Below, piece by piece: positions 18,297 to 27,801 of a DNA stretch of 57,895 nucleotides. The DNA lies in NCBI GenBank assembly GCA_021204515.1, contig JAJPZH010000144.1:1-57895 (forward strand). The letters are read 5' to 3'. Under the pieces are notes generated by a model. The model was not told where the DNA came from. It ran no database searches and was given only the letters and a program-made list of their open reading frames with translations. Origin of the DNA: Alistipes sp. (lineage in GTDB: Bacteria; Bacteroidota; Bacteroidia; Bacteroidales; Rikenellaceae). Position numbers and translations under genes: made by a program. Positions within the stretch are counted from its first letter, which is position 1. Each line of letters opens with the position of its first letter.

Positions 18297-18323
18297 GCCG
18301 TCCCCCCGGAGGAGTTTGCCGGA

Positions 18324-19976
18324 TCAGAGCTTTTCGCCCAGTTCGCGCGGCAGGTAGAACGTATCGTTGCGGTCGATATAAACCGCAACCGAACCCAGTT
18401 TCAGAGGCTTGCCGTCGAGATAGGCGACCGAACCGAAGGCCGGCACGCGCAGCGTACGGCGCCCCTTGCGGACCGTCAGGCAGGGCGTCTGCCCTTCGCC
18501 TGCCGAGATCGAGCACTCCGCGCCGCGGAACACCTCGGTATGCGGCGCGAACAGTTCGCCGGTAAGTTCCTCCAGCGGACGCTGCAAGCCGAGCAGGTCG
18601 GCCATATAGGCGTTGATCTCCGTATTGGTATTGCGCCCCACGGGCAGATCGCCCGCCGGGTGGTAGACCGCCAGAAAGACGTCCTCGGCGGTATGGCTGC
18701 CGCTGAGGAACCCGAAATGAGTTCGGGAGGTCACGATGCGGGCGATACTCGACACCATGTTCACGCTGTTGGCGACTTTCATGTAGTCGGCCTCGGTATA
18801 GTTGCGCGAGCTTTGAAGCAGGGCCACTTCCCCGTCCGTAAGCTCGATGCCTGTGTATTCGCGGAACAGGGGGCGAATCTGCTCCGGCTGCGCCTTGAGC
18901 AGGATTTTTTCGAGTCCCGAAGCCGTGCGGCGCACCTTCGAAATATTCAGATAGGCCGAATCGAGTCCTTTGGAGGTGTAATCCTTATAGGACGCATCGC
19001 CGAAGCTCAGGCCCGAAGTGCCGTGGTCGGGCATGATGACCACGGCCGTCTGCCCGTCGCGGCGGGCGAAATCGAGCGCCACGCCCACCGCCTTGTCGAA
19101 GGCCAGCATCTCGGTAATCACCCCGACCGGGTCTTTGGCATGCGCCGCCATATCGACGCGGCTGCCCTCGACCATCAGGAAAAAACCGTTTTCATGCTTC
19201 GCCAGCACATCCAGCGCCTTGGCCGTCATCTCGGCCAGCGACGGCTGTTCGGCATCGTCCCGGTCGAGGTCGTAATTCATGTTGCCCCGCGCGAAGAGCG
19301 ACCACACGGGGCCTTTTCCGTCGTAGGCGCGGAACGCCGCGGCATCCTGCTCGATGAGCGTCGTGCCGCTGCCGCGCAGATACTCCCGCATGGCATCCGT
19401 CACCTGCTTCCGGCCGCCGCCGAACACCACGTCCAGATCGTTGGCCGCCATCTGCGCCGCCAGCACCGAATAGGCGTGGCGGGAATAGTAATGCGAAGCG
19501 CAGGCGGCGGGCGTCGCATGACAGAAATCGACCGTCACGACGAGTCCCGTAGCCTTGCCCCGGTCGTACTTGGCCGCTTCGAGCAGCGTCGCAAGCGGCT
19601 GATAAGCCCGTCCGGGATCGACCTCGACGATATCCTGCGCAGGATTGGACGCCGGGTAGACCGAAATATTGCCCGCCTGCTGGGGCATGCCGGTCATGTA
19701 GCCCGACATGGCCGGGGCCGAGCAGGGAATCGGCGAATCGGACGAGAAGCTCCCGACCAGCCCGCAAAGGCAGGAATCGAGGCTGAGCGTCCGCTGCGAA
19801 GGGTCGTTGTAGAATTTATACCAGCGGGCGGCGGAGAGGACGCTCGTGGAGGTTCCGTCGGGAATCATCACGATCACGTTGCGGACCGGGGCGACGGATT
19901 TGCGGTAGAACGGCTGCGCCCCGGCCGCCAGCGCGGCGAAGAGCAGGAGCAGCAGGATTGCACTTCTTTTCATCAT
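18324..19976 (-). CDS. Secreted alkaline phosphatase family protein
   Basis: Metal-dependent phosphomonoesterase of the PhoA superfamily, probably periplasmic. An N-terminal signal peptide (MMKRSAILLLLLFAALAAGAQ) precedes the domain; MIPDGTSTSVL (residues 37-47) carries the first metal-ligand aspartate, and IMPDHGTSGLSF and the final SGSHTAEDVFLAVYHP carry later Asp/His ligands. The nucleophile region is SDSPIPCSAPAMSGYMTG (79-96), where Cys85 precedes the probable nucleophile Ser86 instead of the usual Asp. 550 aa. Start could be the second ATG (19973). Lies about 310 bp after the lipoprotein gene at 20288 and could either belong to that locus or be transcribed separately; no good promoter was found. 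Confidence 0.88.
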   Translation of the reverse strand: MMKRSAILLLLLFAALAAGAQPFYRKSVAPVRNVIVMIPDGTSTSVLSAARWYKFYNDPSQRTLSLDSCLCGLVGSFSSDSPIPCSAPAMSGYMTGMPQQAGNISVYPASNPAQDIVEVDPGRAYQPLATLLEAAKYDRGKATGLVVTVDFCHATPAACASHYYSRHAYSVLAAQMAANDLDVVFGGGRKQVTDAMREYLRGSGTTLIEQDAAAFRAYDGKGPVWSLFARGNMNYDLDRDDAEQPSLAEMTAKALDVLAKHENGFFLMVEGSRVDMAAHAKDPVGVITEMLAFDKAVGVALDFARRDGQTAVVIMPDHGTSGLSFGDASYKDYTSKGLDSAYLNISKVRRTASGLEKILLKAQPEQIRPLFREYTGIELTDGEVALLQSSRNYTEADYMKVANSVNMVSSIARIVTSRTHFGFLSGSHTAEDVFLAVYHPAGDLPVGRNTNTEINAYMADLLGLQRPLEELTGELFAPHTEVFRGAECSISAGEGQTPCLTVRKGRRTLRVPAFGSVAYLDGKPLKLGSVAVYIDRNDTFYLPRELGEKL

Positions 19977-20287
19977 AATTTATTGCGGTTTTACGGTTGT
20001 TTCACACCGAATACCGGCCGATGAGGTACGAAAGGAGTTTTCGCTTCGTTCGGATCATGTCGATCGGGCGGCAAAACGGTAGTAAAGATACGAAAAAACA
20101 AGAAAATAGGAAAGAATACGAAAAATAAGGAAACATTTATGTTTGAAAATCGCCGGGGAACGGCCCGCCCGCAAAAGGAGGTCCGCACCCCGGCGATCGG
20201 CCGGACGGCACTCCGCAAAAGGAAGTGCCGCCGAATATCGGACGGAGGAGCAGCAGGCAGAAATCCGGCCGCCCTCCGTCCGCTTCG
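19977..20287. other. Spacer between phosphatase and beta-helix lipoprotein genes
   Basis: About 310 bp. I see only a weak -7-like TATCTTTA on the minus strand (20083-20090) and a long-loop inverted repeat (20240-20248 with 20273-20281) without a U-tract. Neither is convincing as promoter or terminator. Confidence 0.4.
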
Positions 20288-22072
20288 TTACTTCACGCAG
20301 GCTCCCATCGCCGAGGTTCCCTCGCGCGAAAGCCCCGTCTGGTCGAAGCCCGTGATTTCAGGCCCGATCTGCGGATCGAAGCCCTGCCCGAGCACCGACA
20401 GGTCGGCATAGGGCATTCCCAGTGTCCGGGCGGGATTATCCGCCCCCAGCAGCAGGCAGGTCTGCGTCGGGCCGCCGTTACCGGCCAGCGGGCCGAGCAT
20501 CGTCGCAGGATCGAAACTGCCGCCCTGCACCACCGCCTTGTCAGCCCCGTACACGACGCTTCCGTTTACGGCATACGAGAGCACCGCAGGCAGGTTGGAC
20601 GCCGCAGCGGCACTGGCGTTGGTTCCTACCAGATCGTCGCCGCCGCCGGCCGCCGTATTGCCCGACACGACCGTATTGTAGACGTTCATCGTCGTATAGG
20701 GCGTGAACTCCACGCCGCCGCCCACGAACAGCGACTTGTTCGCGGTCACCGTACAGCTGACGAGCGTCATCTTGGACTCCTTGCCCGAAGCCCCGTACAA
20801 AGCGATGCCGCCGCCGTTGCCGCCCGTATTGCCGTGTACGGTGCAGTTCACCAGCACCGTCTCAGAATACTCGCGGCTGTAAACGGCACCTCCGCGGCGG
20901 GAGTTCTTGCCCGCATCCGTCCGGTTGTCACAGAGCGTACTGTTGAATATGTACGTATAGGACGGAGCGCTGCTGCTGAAAGTATAAACGCCGCCGCAGA
21001 CACCGGTAGCGGAATTGCCCCGCACGGTGCAGCGGTCCATATAGACGACCGAAGCTTCGTTGAGCAGGGCGGCGCCGTTGCCGTTGCTGCATTCGTTCTC
21101 CGAGATTTCGGTGTCCGTCAGCGACACTTCGGAACCGGCGACGATGCAGATGCCGGCGCAGTCCTTGCCCGAATTGTTCTGCGTGATTTTGCAATTCACG
21201 ATATCGACCGCCGCATTGCCGACCGTGACGCCTCCGCCGCGGGAGATGTAGAAACGCGCACCGTTGAGCGTGTAATACGAAGCCGTTCCCGAGCACAGGC
21301 CGTCGGTAATGGTCAATCCCTTCATCAGCACCTTCCAGCCGTCGGCTTTGGCCGCCGTGACGCAAACCACATGGTAAGCATGCCGCCCCCCGGAGAGACG
21401 GCCGCTCAGGACGGTCGGATTGGCGACCGGATCGGCGACGGCGCCCGTCGCGGCATCGGCCGGATAACCGCCGATCAGCGAAACGTTGGCCGAAATCTCG
21501 AACGTGGCGTCCTCGTCCGCGCCTTTGCTTCCGGCAAGGCTCTCCTCAGGGACGTAGGTTCCGGCAGCTACATGGATGAAATTCCCGTTGATGCTCTTCG
21601 ACAGCGCGTTGTGCAGCGTGGTCGCCGTCTCCCACGTCATACCGTCGTTGTCCGCACTGCCGTCGGTCTTGACGTACCAGTGCACTTCGAGGTCCTCGGG
21701 GGAACTGGGCGCCTGAACGACACGGATCGACTGCGTATATTCGGCGGTAATCCATGCCGTAATCCGGCCTTCGCGCTCGAAAAGGGTCTTGTTCGGGCTT
21801 ACGGTAAAAGAGAATTCGCCGTCTCCCGTGCCGTTCTCCACTTCGCCCAGCAGAATCCAGTCCGCTTCGGACCTGACCCGCCACGGCAGATTCGATTTGA
21901 TGGGGACGGTGAAGTTTCCGCCCGCCTTTCCGACCTCGACGTCGTCCCCCAGCGTAATGACGGGATCCTTCGGCGTGAATTTCCGGTCGGTCTTATCCTC
22001 CTCGCAGGACCACGCCGTACACGCGCAGAGCCCCGCAAGCAGAATCATTCCATATTTTCTGATCTTCTTCAT
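20288..22072 (-). CDS. Surface lipoprotein with BACON domain and right-handed beta-helix
   Basis: A predicted lipoprotein: hydrophobic signal, then LCAC-TAWSC followed by acidic EED (Cys18 or Cys23 as lipid site), resembling Bacteroidetes surface-export signals. Residues about 40-125 look like a BACON domain (GGNFTVPIKSNLPWRV...W...FTVSPN...R...I.V.Q). The rest is a parallel beta-helix of short Asn/Gly repeats (DIVNCKITQN, LTDTEISENEC, VYMDRCTVRGN, LVNCTVHGNTGGNGG). It ends with the choice-of-anchor-Q type motif LGPLAGNGGPTQTCLLLG. 594 aa from ATG 22072; ATG 22084 is also possible. Last gene of the SusCD operon; likely a glycan-binding or glycan-cleaving surface protein, but no catalytic residues can be assigned. 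Confidence 0.82.
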   Translation of the reverse strand: MKKIRKYGMILLAGLCACTAWSCEEDKTDRKFTPKDPVITLGDDVEVGKAGGNFTVPIKSNLPWRVRSEADWILLGEVENGTGDGEFSFTVSPNKTLFEREGRITAWITAEYTQSIRVVQAPSSPEDLEVHWYVKTDGSADNDGMTWETATTLHNALSKSINGNFIHVAAGTYVPEESLAGSKGADEDATFEISANVSLIGGYPADAATGAVADPVANPTVLSGRLSGGRHAYHVVCVTAAKADGWKVLMKGLTITDGLCSGTASYYTLNGARFYISRGGGVTVGNAAVDIVNCKITQNNSGKDCAGICIVAGSEVSLTDTEISENECSNGNGAALLNEASVVYMDRCTVRGNSATGVCGGVYTFSSSAPSYTYIFNSTLCDNRTDAGKNSRRGGAVYSREYSETVLVNCTVHGNTGGNGGGIALYGASGKESKMTLVSCTVTANKSLFVGGGVEFTPYTTMNVYNTVVSGNTAAGGGDDLVGTNASAAAASNLPAVLSYAVNGSVVYGADKAVVQGGSFDPATMLGPLAGNGGPTQTCLLLGADNPARTLGMPYADLSVLGQGFDPQIGPEITGFDQTGLSREGTSAMGACVK

Positions 22073-22096
22073 AATTGATTGCATGTGTTAAATCGG

Positions 22097-23068
22097 TTAT
22101 TTGTCGGAAACGATCAGCAGTCCGTTGCACACGGCGCGTTCTACGCCGCCGCCGTCGGTCGGCCAGTTGCGGATTTCGAAACGGTCTTCGGCCGTGAAGC
22201 CGGGCGTATTGCGCACGAAGAAGGTCGAGGAGCCGCCGCCGTCGAGATTAATGGCGTCGTATGCGCCGACAGCCTTCATAAACTGCCCCAGTTCGACGAA
22301 CGACATCCCGTTCGAATAGTAGAAGTTGCGGCCGTCTACGACCATGATCCAGACCTTCGTCCCGTCCTCGGAGACTCCGATGCAGGTGCGGGGTTCCACC
22401 GACAGGTCGTCGGGGTCGGGCGGCATGGGGACGGATCCGTCGTCGACCAGCACCGGACCGCCGCCCACGGCTTCGTAGATGACCTTCGAAGCGGCGATTT
22501 CGTCGTAATCGGCCGCGGCCGCGGCAATGGCCCTTCTGTCGGTCCGGATTGCGAAAAAGCTGCGCGGACGCACGGGCGTCGCGTTGAACACGGTCTTTTG
22601 CGCGACGCCGTCTTTCCAGAAGATTCCCTGCGGTCCCTTCTGCGCTTCGCTGCCGAAATCGGCATTCGTACCGCCCAGCACCCGGTGTCCTTCGGCGTCG
22701 ACGTGCATCGCCTGCTGCGTCACCGGTTCGAATCCGACGCCGATCGGCTTGTCGAAAGGCGTACAGACTTCGAGCGTTACGTCGGGCGAAGTCAGATCGA
22801 CTTCGAAAAAGAACGCCGACATGGCAAGTCCCGACATCGAAAGGTAACGCAGCTCCGTAACGGAAGCGCCGTTGGCCAGCACGTAGGTCGAATCGACCGA
22901 AATGTGGGCGATCAGATTCGTCCCTTCGACCAGTTTGCGGCCGATCTCGCTTCGGGGAACGGCCTCGTACCGGGTATATTCGGGGTCGTCGTTGCAGCCG
23001 CAGAGCGCGAAGCCCGCCAGCACGAAAAGCCCGGAAAAAAGCAATTTGATATAACAGTAGTTTTTCAT
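22097..23068 (-). CDS. Phosphodiester glycosidase (NAGPA-like) lipoprotein
   Basis: Member of the phosphodiester glycosidase family related to the human uncovering enzyme NAGPA, which removes GlcNAc from GlcNAc-1-phospho-6-mannose. The recognisable C-terminal core is VWIMVVDGRNFYYSNGMSFVELGQFMKAVGAYDAINLDGGGSS, where AINLDGGGSST is the family motif; GGTNADF and PRSFFAI (here ARS/PRS-like) lie before it. A lipobox ALCGC places the lipid on Cys25. 323 aa. It lies between susD and the beta-helix lipoprotein with short spacers (about 20 and 25 bp), so it belongs to the SusCD operon and suggests a phosphodiester-linked sugar as target. Confidence 0.85.
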   Translation of the reverse strand: MKNYCYIKLLFSGLFVLAGFALCGCNDDPEYTRYEAVPRSEIGRKLVEGTNLIAHISVDSTYVLANGASVTELRYLSMSGLAMSAFFFEVDLTSPDVTLEVCTPFDKPIGVGFEPVTQQAMHVDAEGHRVLGGTNADFGSEAQKGPQGIFWKDGVAQKTVFNATPVRPRSFFAIRTDRRAIAAAAADYDEIAASKVIYEAVGGGPVLVDDGSVPMPPDPDDLSVEPRTCIGVSEDGTKVWIMVVDGRNFYYSNGMSFVELGQFMKAVGAYDAINLDGGGSSTFFVRNTPGFTAEDRFEIRNWPTDGGGVERAVCNGLLIVSDK

Positions 23069-23087
23069 GGTTCGGTCGTTTTAGGAT

Positions 23088-24356
23088 TTAATAGCCGGGG
23101 TTGGGTTCCAGCAGCGGATTCAACTGCAGTTCCTTGCCGGGGATGGGGAGCAGCAGCTGGAATTTCTGGATGCCGAGACGTTCGATCGCCCTGCCCGTGC
23201 GCACCATATCGTGATAGATGAAGTTCTCGCCCAGCAGTTCGCGGCGGCGTTCGTCGAGAACGGCGTCGATATAGGCGTCGTCGGAAGCCGGATAAATGTC
23301 GTCGAGTCCGCGTTCGCGGCGCAGTTCGTTCAGGCGTCCGAGGCCCTTGGCGCGGCCCTGCGCTTCGGCGCTGATAAGGTACAATTCGGCGATGCGCGAC
23401 ACGATCACGGGATCCTTGCCGGTCTGGCCGCTGGGATACTTGTTCAGGCAGTCCGTACCGGCGATATTGATGACGCTCATCTCCTTGCGCGTATCGTTGG
23501 CGTCGAAAAGCGCCACGGTAGACGCGGGCAGCCGGTACACGCCCTGTCCCTTGTTGGGATGGCCGTAGGTATAGAACAGGTCGCTGATGTTGATCGACGA
23601 CTCTTCGGAGATGTTCTCGAAGGCGAAAATAATTTCGGTATTGGCCTTCTTGCGGAAAATCTTGTCGAACGAATCGAGCTTATAGGGTCCCGACGTGATG
23701 AGGTCCTCGGCCAGACGCGCCGCCTCGGACATCTTGCCCTGCGAAAGCATCACGCGGGCCTTGAGCGCCAACGCCGCGTTACGCGACACGTAATAGTAGC
23801 TTTCGCTGGCGTCGAGCAGCGAAGCCGCCGTATCGAGGTCCTCCTCGATCAGCGCCCAGACATCGGCGGCCGGACTGCGGGGCAGTTTGTCGAGCGTATT
23901 CTCGCGCAGCAGCGGCACGCCGCCCCAGCGCGACACGAGGCAGAAATAGATATAAGCCCGGAAATAGTACGCTTCGCCTCTGGCGCGGATGCTGACCTCC
24001 GAATCGGGGAATTTCGCCGTCACGGCCAGCAGATTATTGACCTGATAGAGCGCGCTGTAATAGCCGTTCCAGCCATTGACGATCGACGAGTTGAGCGGAC
24101 TGAGCGTCGAATTGATGACGTCGATCGGGTTGTAGTTCGATTGGGTGATGTCGCCGCCCAGAATATCGCACATGATGAACGACCGGGTCTGCGGTTCGTT
24201 CTGTACACGGTTGTACATGCCCAGACGCAGCGCCGGCAGGTCCTTCTCGGTTACGGCCTCGGGCGGAATGGCCGAATGCGAATATTGGTCGAGCATATTC
24301 GAGCAGGAGCTGAGCAGGCCGAGCGAACAGAGCAGCAATACGGTTATATATTTCAT
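23088..24356 (-). CDS. SusD/RagB-family glycan-binding lipoprotein
   Basis: Outer-surface ligand-binding partner of the adjacent SusC. The signal peptide MKYITVLLLCSLGLLSSC gives a lipidated Cys18. The helical SusD fold is supported by YYSALYQVNNLL, ARGEAYYFRAYIYFCLVSRWGGVPL, ALKARVMLSQGKMSEAARLAEDLI and the C-terminal DERRRELLGENFIYHDMVRTGRA, all classic SusD/RagB segments. 422 aa is on the short side of the family. ATG 24356 gives the clean signal peptide; an ATG 12 bp upstream is possible. Starts 14 bp after susC ends. Confidence 0.94.
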   Translation of the reverse strand: MKYITVLLLCSLGLLSSCSNMLDQYSHSAIPPEAVTEKDLPALRLGMYNRVQNEPQTRSFIMCDILGGDITQSNYNPIDVINSTLSPLNSSIVNGWNGYYSALYQVNNLLAVTAKFPDSEVSIRARGEAYYFRAYIYFCLVSRWGGVPLLRENTLDKLPRSPAADVWALIEEDLDTAASLLDASESYYYVSRNAALALKARVMLSQGKMSEAARLAEDLITSGPYKLDSFDKIFRKKANTEIIFAFENISEESSINISDLFYTYGHPNKGQGVYRLPASTVALFDANDTRKEMSVINIAGTDCLNKYPSGQTGKDPVIVSRIAELYLISAEAQGRAKGLGRLNELRRERGLDDIYPASDDAYIDAVLDERRRELLGENFIYHDMVRTGRAIERLGIQKFQLLLPIPGKELQLNPLLEPNPGY

Positions 24357-24370
24357 GGTTGTCAGCATTT

Positions 24371-27300
24371 TTAGAATGTTACATTAAGACCGAAGCAGAA
24401 CATGCGCGGCTGGGGAACGGAAAAATTATCGACGCCCATAAAGCGCGGATCGAGGTTGTTGCTCACCTCGGGGTCCCAGCCCGAATAGGGGGTCGCCAGC
24501 CAGAGATTGTCCCCCTGAAAATAGACGCGCAGCGACTTCATGGCCAGCCTGCGGCTGATCTTTTCGGGGAAAGTATAGGAGAGCGTCAGCGATCGCAGAC
24601 GCAGGAACGAACCGTCTTCGAGCCAGCGGTCGGAGTTGCGGGTGTTGTTCGTATCGCCGCTCACCGAGCGCGGATGGAGATTCGTCGAGCCGGGACCCGT
24701 CCAGCGGTTGCGGGCCTCCTCGGCCAGCACGCCGTTCTTGTGTCCCAGTTTGGAGGTGTTGATCTTCCATGCCGCATAGACGTCGTTGCCGTACATGTAG
24801 GTAAAGAAGACGTCGAGCGAAATCCCCTTGTAACGGAAGGTGTTGTTCCAGCCGCCCGAAAAATAGGGATTCGAGGAGCCGATCACCTGACGGTCGTTGT
24901 CGTTGATCAGGTTGTTGTCGTCCACGTCGCGCCATTTCACGTCGCCGGCGCGGATACCCTGCGCATACTGCTCCGCGGGCACTTCGCCGTCGTACTGGTA
25001 GATACCGTCCATAACGAAGAGATAGAACGCGCCGACCTCCTTGCCGACCTGCAGCGCGCGGTTGGCGCCGATCGAGATCGGCTTGTCGTCGCCCAGCAGC
25101 TCGGTGAGCTTGTTGCGGTTGGTGGCGATGTTGAACTGCGACAGCCACGACAGGGGACCGAAATTGAAATGGGTGTTGATCGTCAGCTCGGCGCCGATGT
25201 TGCGCATCGACCCGATGTTGCTGATGATGCTCGTCACGCCCGTCGTACTGTGGATCGGCGTGCTGTAGAGCAGGTCCTTGGTCTTCTTGTAATAGGCGTC
25301 CGCCATGATGTTCACGCGCCCCTTGAACAGCGTGATGTCGAACCCGGCGTCGAACTGGTCGGCCTTCTCCCACGTCAGGTCGCGGTTGCCGAAAGTCGAA
25401 ACCGCGATGCCGCTGCCGTTGCCGTAGTTGTAGCCGCCCGACATGAGCGCCTGATAGGCGTAGGAGCCGATACCCTCCTGATTGCCGGTCTTGCCGTAGC
25501 TGATGCGGAACTTAAGCTCCGTATCGCTGTCCTTCATGAAATTCTCCTTGGAAATGTTCCAGCCCAGCGACACCGACGGGAACCAGCCCCAGCGGTTGTC
25601 GCGCGCGAATTTCGACGAGCCGTCGGTGCGCAGCGTGGCCGTCAGCACATAACGGTCCTTGTAGGAAAACGTCGCACGGCCGAAATAGGACTCCATGGCG
25701 TAGTCGGAAAGCGATCCCGAATAGGCGTCGAGCGAAGAGGCCACGCCCACCACGTCGAACGACGGCGAGGGAAATCCGCTGCCGTCGAGTTTGGCCGAAC
25801 GGGTGGTCACCTTCTGGAACGAATGACCCAGCATGGCGCTGAGCGAGAAGTCGCCGAACTTGTCGTTGTAAGTCGCGAAATTCTCCACGAGGATATTCTT
25901 GATCGTCCGGTTGTAATCGACGATGCGGCCCACACCCTTGCCGTAAGGGTGGTTTTCGTTGTAGTAGGTATAGTCGTAAATCTGCGTGATGTCGGTATTG
26001 ACCGAAGATTTGAAGGCGAACTTGTCCTTGTACTTGAACGTAGCGTAAAAATTCCCCAGATAACGCATGTTCTCGATATAGGCCGTCTCCTCGTCGAGAA
26101 TCTGCATCGGGTTGTGAAACACCAGTTCGTCGGTGCCGCCCACGTAATAGTCGCCGTTGGGTTTGTAGGGACGGTCGAAAGGCCGCTGCTGGATGCTGCG
26201 CCCGATGATGGTCGTTCCGGAATTGGCTCCCGGAATCTGATGGTTCTTGATATAGTTGCCCGAAACGTTGGCGCCGACTTCGAGCCATGAGGTGAATTCA
26301 TGGCTGATCTTCACCTTGAAGTTCATCTTCTCCATCTTGTTGGTGCGAATCACGCCCGTCTGATGGTTGTAATTGGCCCCGACATAATATTTGGTCTTGA
26401 CATTGCCGCCCGAAAACGACACGTCGCCGTTATAGAACGTTCCCGTCTGCAGGATCAGGTCCATCCAATCCGTGTCGGGAAGCGTGCCGAACGGATTCTG
26501 AATGTGCGTTTTGAAGCCCGAATCTCCGGGTTTGTATCCGTATTGGCGGTTATAATTATCGACGCCTTCGTTGAAATCGCGGATATAGAGTCCCGAATCG
26601 GCCATCTTGATCTTCCCCACGTTGGCGAACCGCGTAACGCCGGTGTTGAAGTTGAGGTGCACTTCCGACTTACCCTCCTTGCCCGATTTGGTGGTGATGA
26701 CGATCACGCCGTTGTTGGCGCGCGAACCGTAAATGGCTGCCGAAGCGGCGTCCTTCAGCACCTCGATCGACTCGATGTCGCTGATGTTGAGCGTCGCCAG
26801 CGAAGACATGTCCTCGCCGAAATCCACCAGATTGGCGTTCGTATTGGTAATCGGAATGCCGTCGATCACGTAGAGGGGTTCGTTGCCCGCGCTCAGCGAC
26901 GACGATCCGCGGATCGTCATCCGCTCGCCGCTTCCGAGGTTGCCCGAACCGGTCGAAGTCGTCACGCCGGCCACGCGGCCGCTGAGCAGCTGCGTCGGGC
27001 TTGCGACCTGCCGCATGTTCGACTCGTTCATCCGGACCTTGCTGATGGCGCTGGTGACCAGCGAACGGCGCTGGGTACCGTAACCGATGACCACGACCTC
27101 TTCCATCTCGGAGGTATCCTCGCGGAGCGTAAGAGAGAGCATCGTCTTGGCCCCGAGAGTGATATTCTGGGGCGTGTAGCCGACGAACGACACGCTCAGG
27201 ACCTGCCCTTCGCGGGCCTCGACCGCAAAGCGGCCGTCGATATCGGAACTCACGCCCGTAGTCGATCCCTGTATGACGACACTGGCGCCGACCACGGGAT

Positions 27301-27676
27301 TCCCCGCCGCATCGACGATGCGGCCGGCGTACCGCTGTCTGGCCGCCGATAAGGCCGGAGGGGGGGGGTTGGTGCCGCTCTTCCGGTCGGCAAGGTATAC
27401 CTTCCCGTCCTTGATCTCGTACACGATGCCGTCCGCATCGAACAGCCGATGCAGCACGCTTTCCAGCTCGGCCTGTTTCACGCTGACCGAAACCCGCTTG
27501 TCGGGATTGATCGTCGGCCGGGTGTAATTGAACACCAGACCGGTCTGCTGCGTAATCTGCCCGAGCACCTTCTCCAACTTGACGTTCTGCACGTCGAGCG
27601 TCACGCGCTGGGCCGAGGCCGTCGCGCAGACCGCCGACAGAACGACTGTCAGAAACAGTAGTCTAAAATGTTTCAT
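24371..27676 (-). CDS. SusC/RagA-family TonB-linked transporter with STN domain
   Basis: TonB-dependent outer-membrane transporter for a SusD-delivered oligosaccharide. Order: signal peptide (1-22), STN domain (about 24-96), a proline linker (104-107), carboxypeptidase-like domain (about 115-185), SusC plug with EMEEVVVIGYGTQRRS and DAASAAIYGSRANNGVIVITTKSG, then a long beta-barrel ending LNVTF. 1101 aa. The frame is open far upstream, but ATG 27676 gives the signal peptide. The STN domain fits transcriptional control through the adjacent FecR/FecI pair: substrate-loaded transporter signals to the anti-sigma factor. A C9 run (27360-27368) encodes the linker prolines. Confidence 0.95.
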   Translation of the reverse strand: MKHFRLLFLTVVLSAVCATASAQRVTLDVQNVKLEKVLGQITQQTGLVFNYTRPTINPDKRVSVSVKQAELESVLHRLFDADGIVYEIKDGKVYLADRKSGTNPPPPALSAARQRYAGRIVDAAGNPVVGASVVIQGSTTGVSSDIDGRFAVEAREGQVLSVSFVGYTPQNITLGAKTMLSLTLREDTSEMEEVVVIGYGTQRRSLVTSAISKVRMNESNMRQVASPTQLLSGRVAGVTTSTGSGNLGSGERMTIRGSSSLSAGNEPLYVIDGIPITNTNANLVDFGEDMSSLATLNISDIESIEVLKDAASAAIYGSRANNGVIVITTKSGKEGKSEVHLNFNTGVTRFANVGKIKMADSGLYIRDFNEGVDNYNRQYGYKPGDSGFKTHIQNPFGTLPDTDWMDLILQTGTFYNGDVSFSGGNVKTKYYVGANYNHQTGVIRTNKMEKMNFKVKISHEFTSWLEVGANVSGNYIKNHQIPGANSGTTIIGRSIQQRPFDRPYKPNGDYYVGGTDELVFHNPMQILDEETAYIENMRYLGNFYATFKYKDKFAFKSSVNTDITQIYDYTYYNENHPYGKGVGRIVDYNRTIKNILVENFATYNDKFGDFSLSAMLGHSFQKVTTRSAKLDGSGFPSPSFDVVGVASSLDAYSGSLSDYAMESYFGRATFSYKDRYVLTATLRTDGSSKFARDNRWGWFPSVSLGWNISKENFMKDSDTELKFRISYGKTGNQEGIGSYAYQALMSGGYNYGNGSGIAVSTFGNRDLTWEKADQFDAGFDITLFKGRVNIMADAYYKKTKDLLYSTPIHSTTGVTSIISNIGSMRNIGAELTINTHFNFGPLSWLSQFNIATNRNKLTELLGDDKPISIGANRALQVGKEVGAFYLFVMDGIYQYDGEVPAEQYAQGIRAGDVKWRDVDDNNLINDNDRQVIGSSNPYFSGGWNNTFRYKGISLDVFFTYMYGNDVYAAWKINTSKLGHKNGVLAEEARNRWTGPGSTNLHPRSVSGDTNNTRNSDRWLEDGSFLRLRSLTLSYTFPEKISRRLAMKSLRVYFQGDNLWLATPYSGWDPEVSNNLDPRFMGVDNFSVPQPRMFCFGLNVTF
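27360..27368 (-). repeat. C9 homopolymer inside susC
   Basis: Nine consecutive C on the coding strand encode Pro104-Pro106 between the STN and carboxypeptidase-like domains. Length-changing slippage would frameshift the transporter. The reading frame is intact in this sequence. Confidence 0.9.
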
Positions 27677-27734
27677 GAATGGTAGTTTAAGGTTGTTGTT
27701 AATAGTTTTTGGCGAGGGATGGGAAAGCCCGTTC

Positions 27735-27760
27735 CCGTGTCCTCTGAATAATTGACACGG
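27735..27760 (-). promoter_or_regulatory. Hairpin in the FecR-susC spacer
   Basis: CCGTGTC and GACACGG form a 7-bp stem with a 12-nt loop, about 60 bp before the susC start. The 125-bp spacer probably holds the ECF-sigma-dependent susC promoter. I cannot tell whether the hairpin is an operator or an RNA element. Confidence 0.4.
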
Positions 27761-27801
27761 AAGCAGGCGGAAAGGATGAGTCCGAAGGTGAAAAAAATCG
27801 T

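Noticed and set aside
20225..22078. 617-codon plus-strand ORF opposite the BACON/beta-helix gene
   Set aside because: Antisense shadow; the minus strand has a lipoprotein signal, BACON domain and beta-helix repeats.
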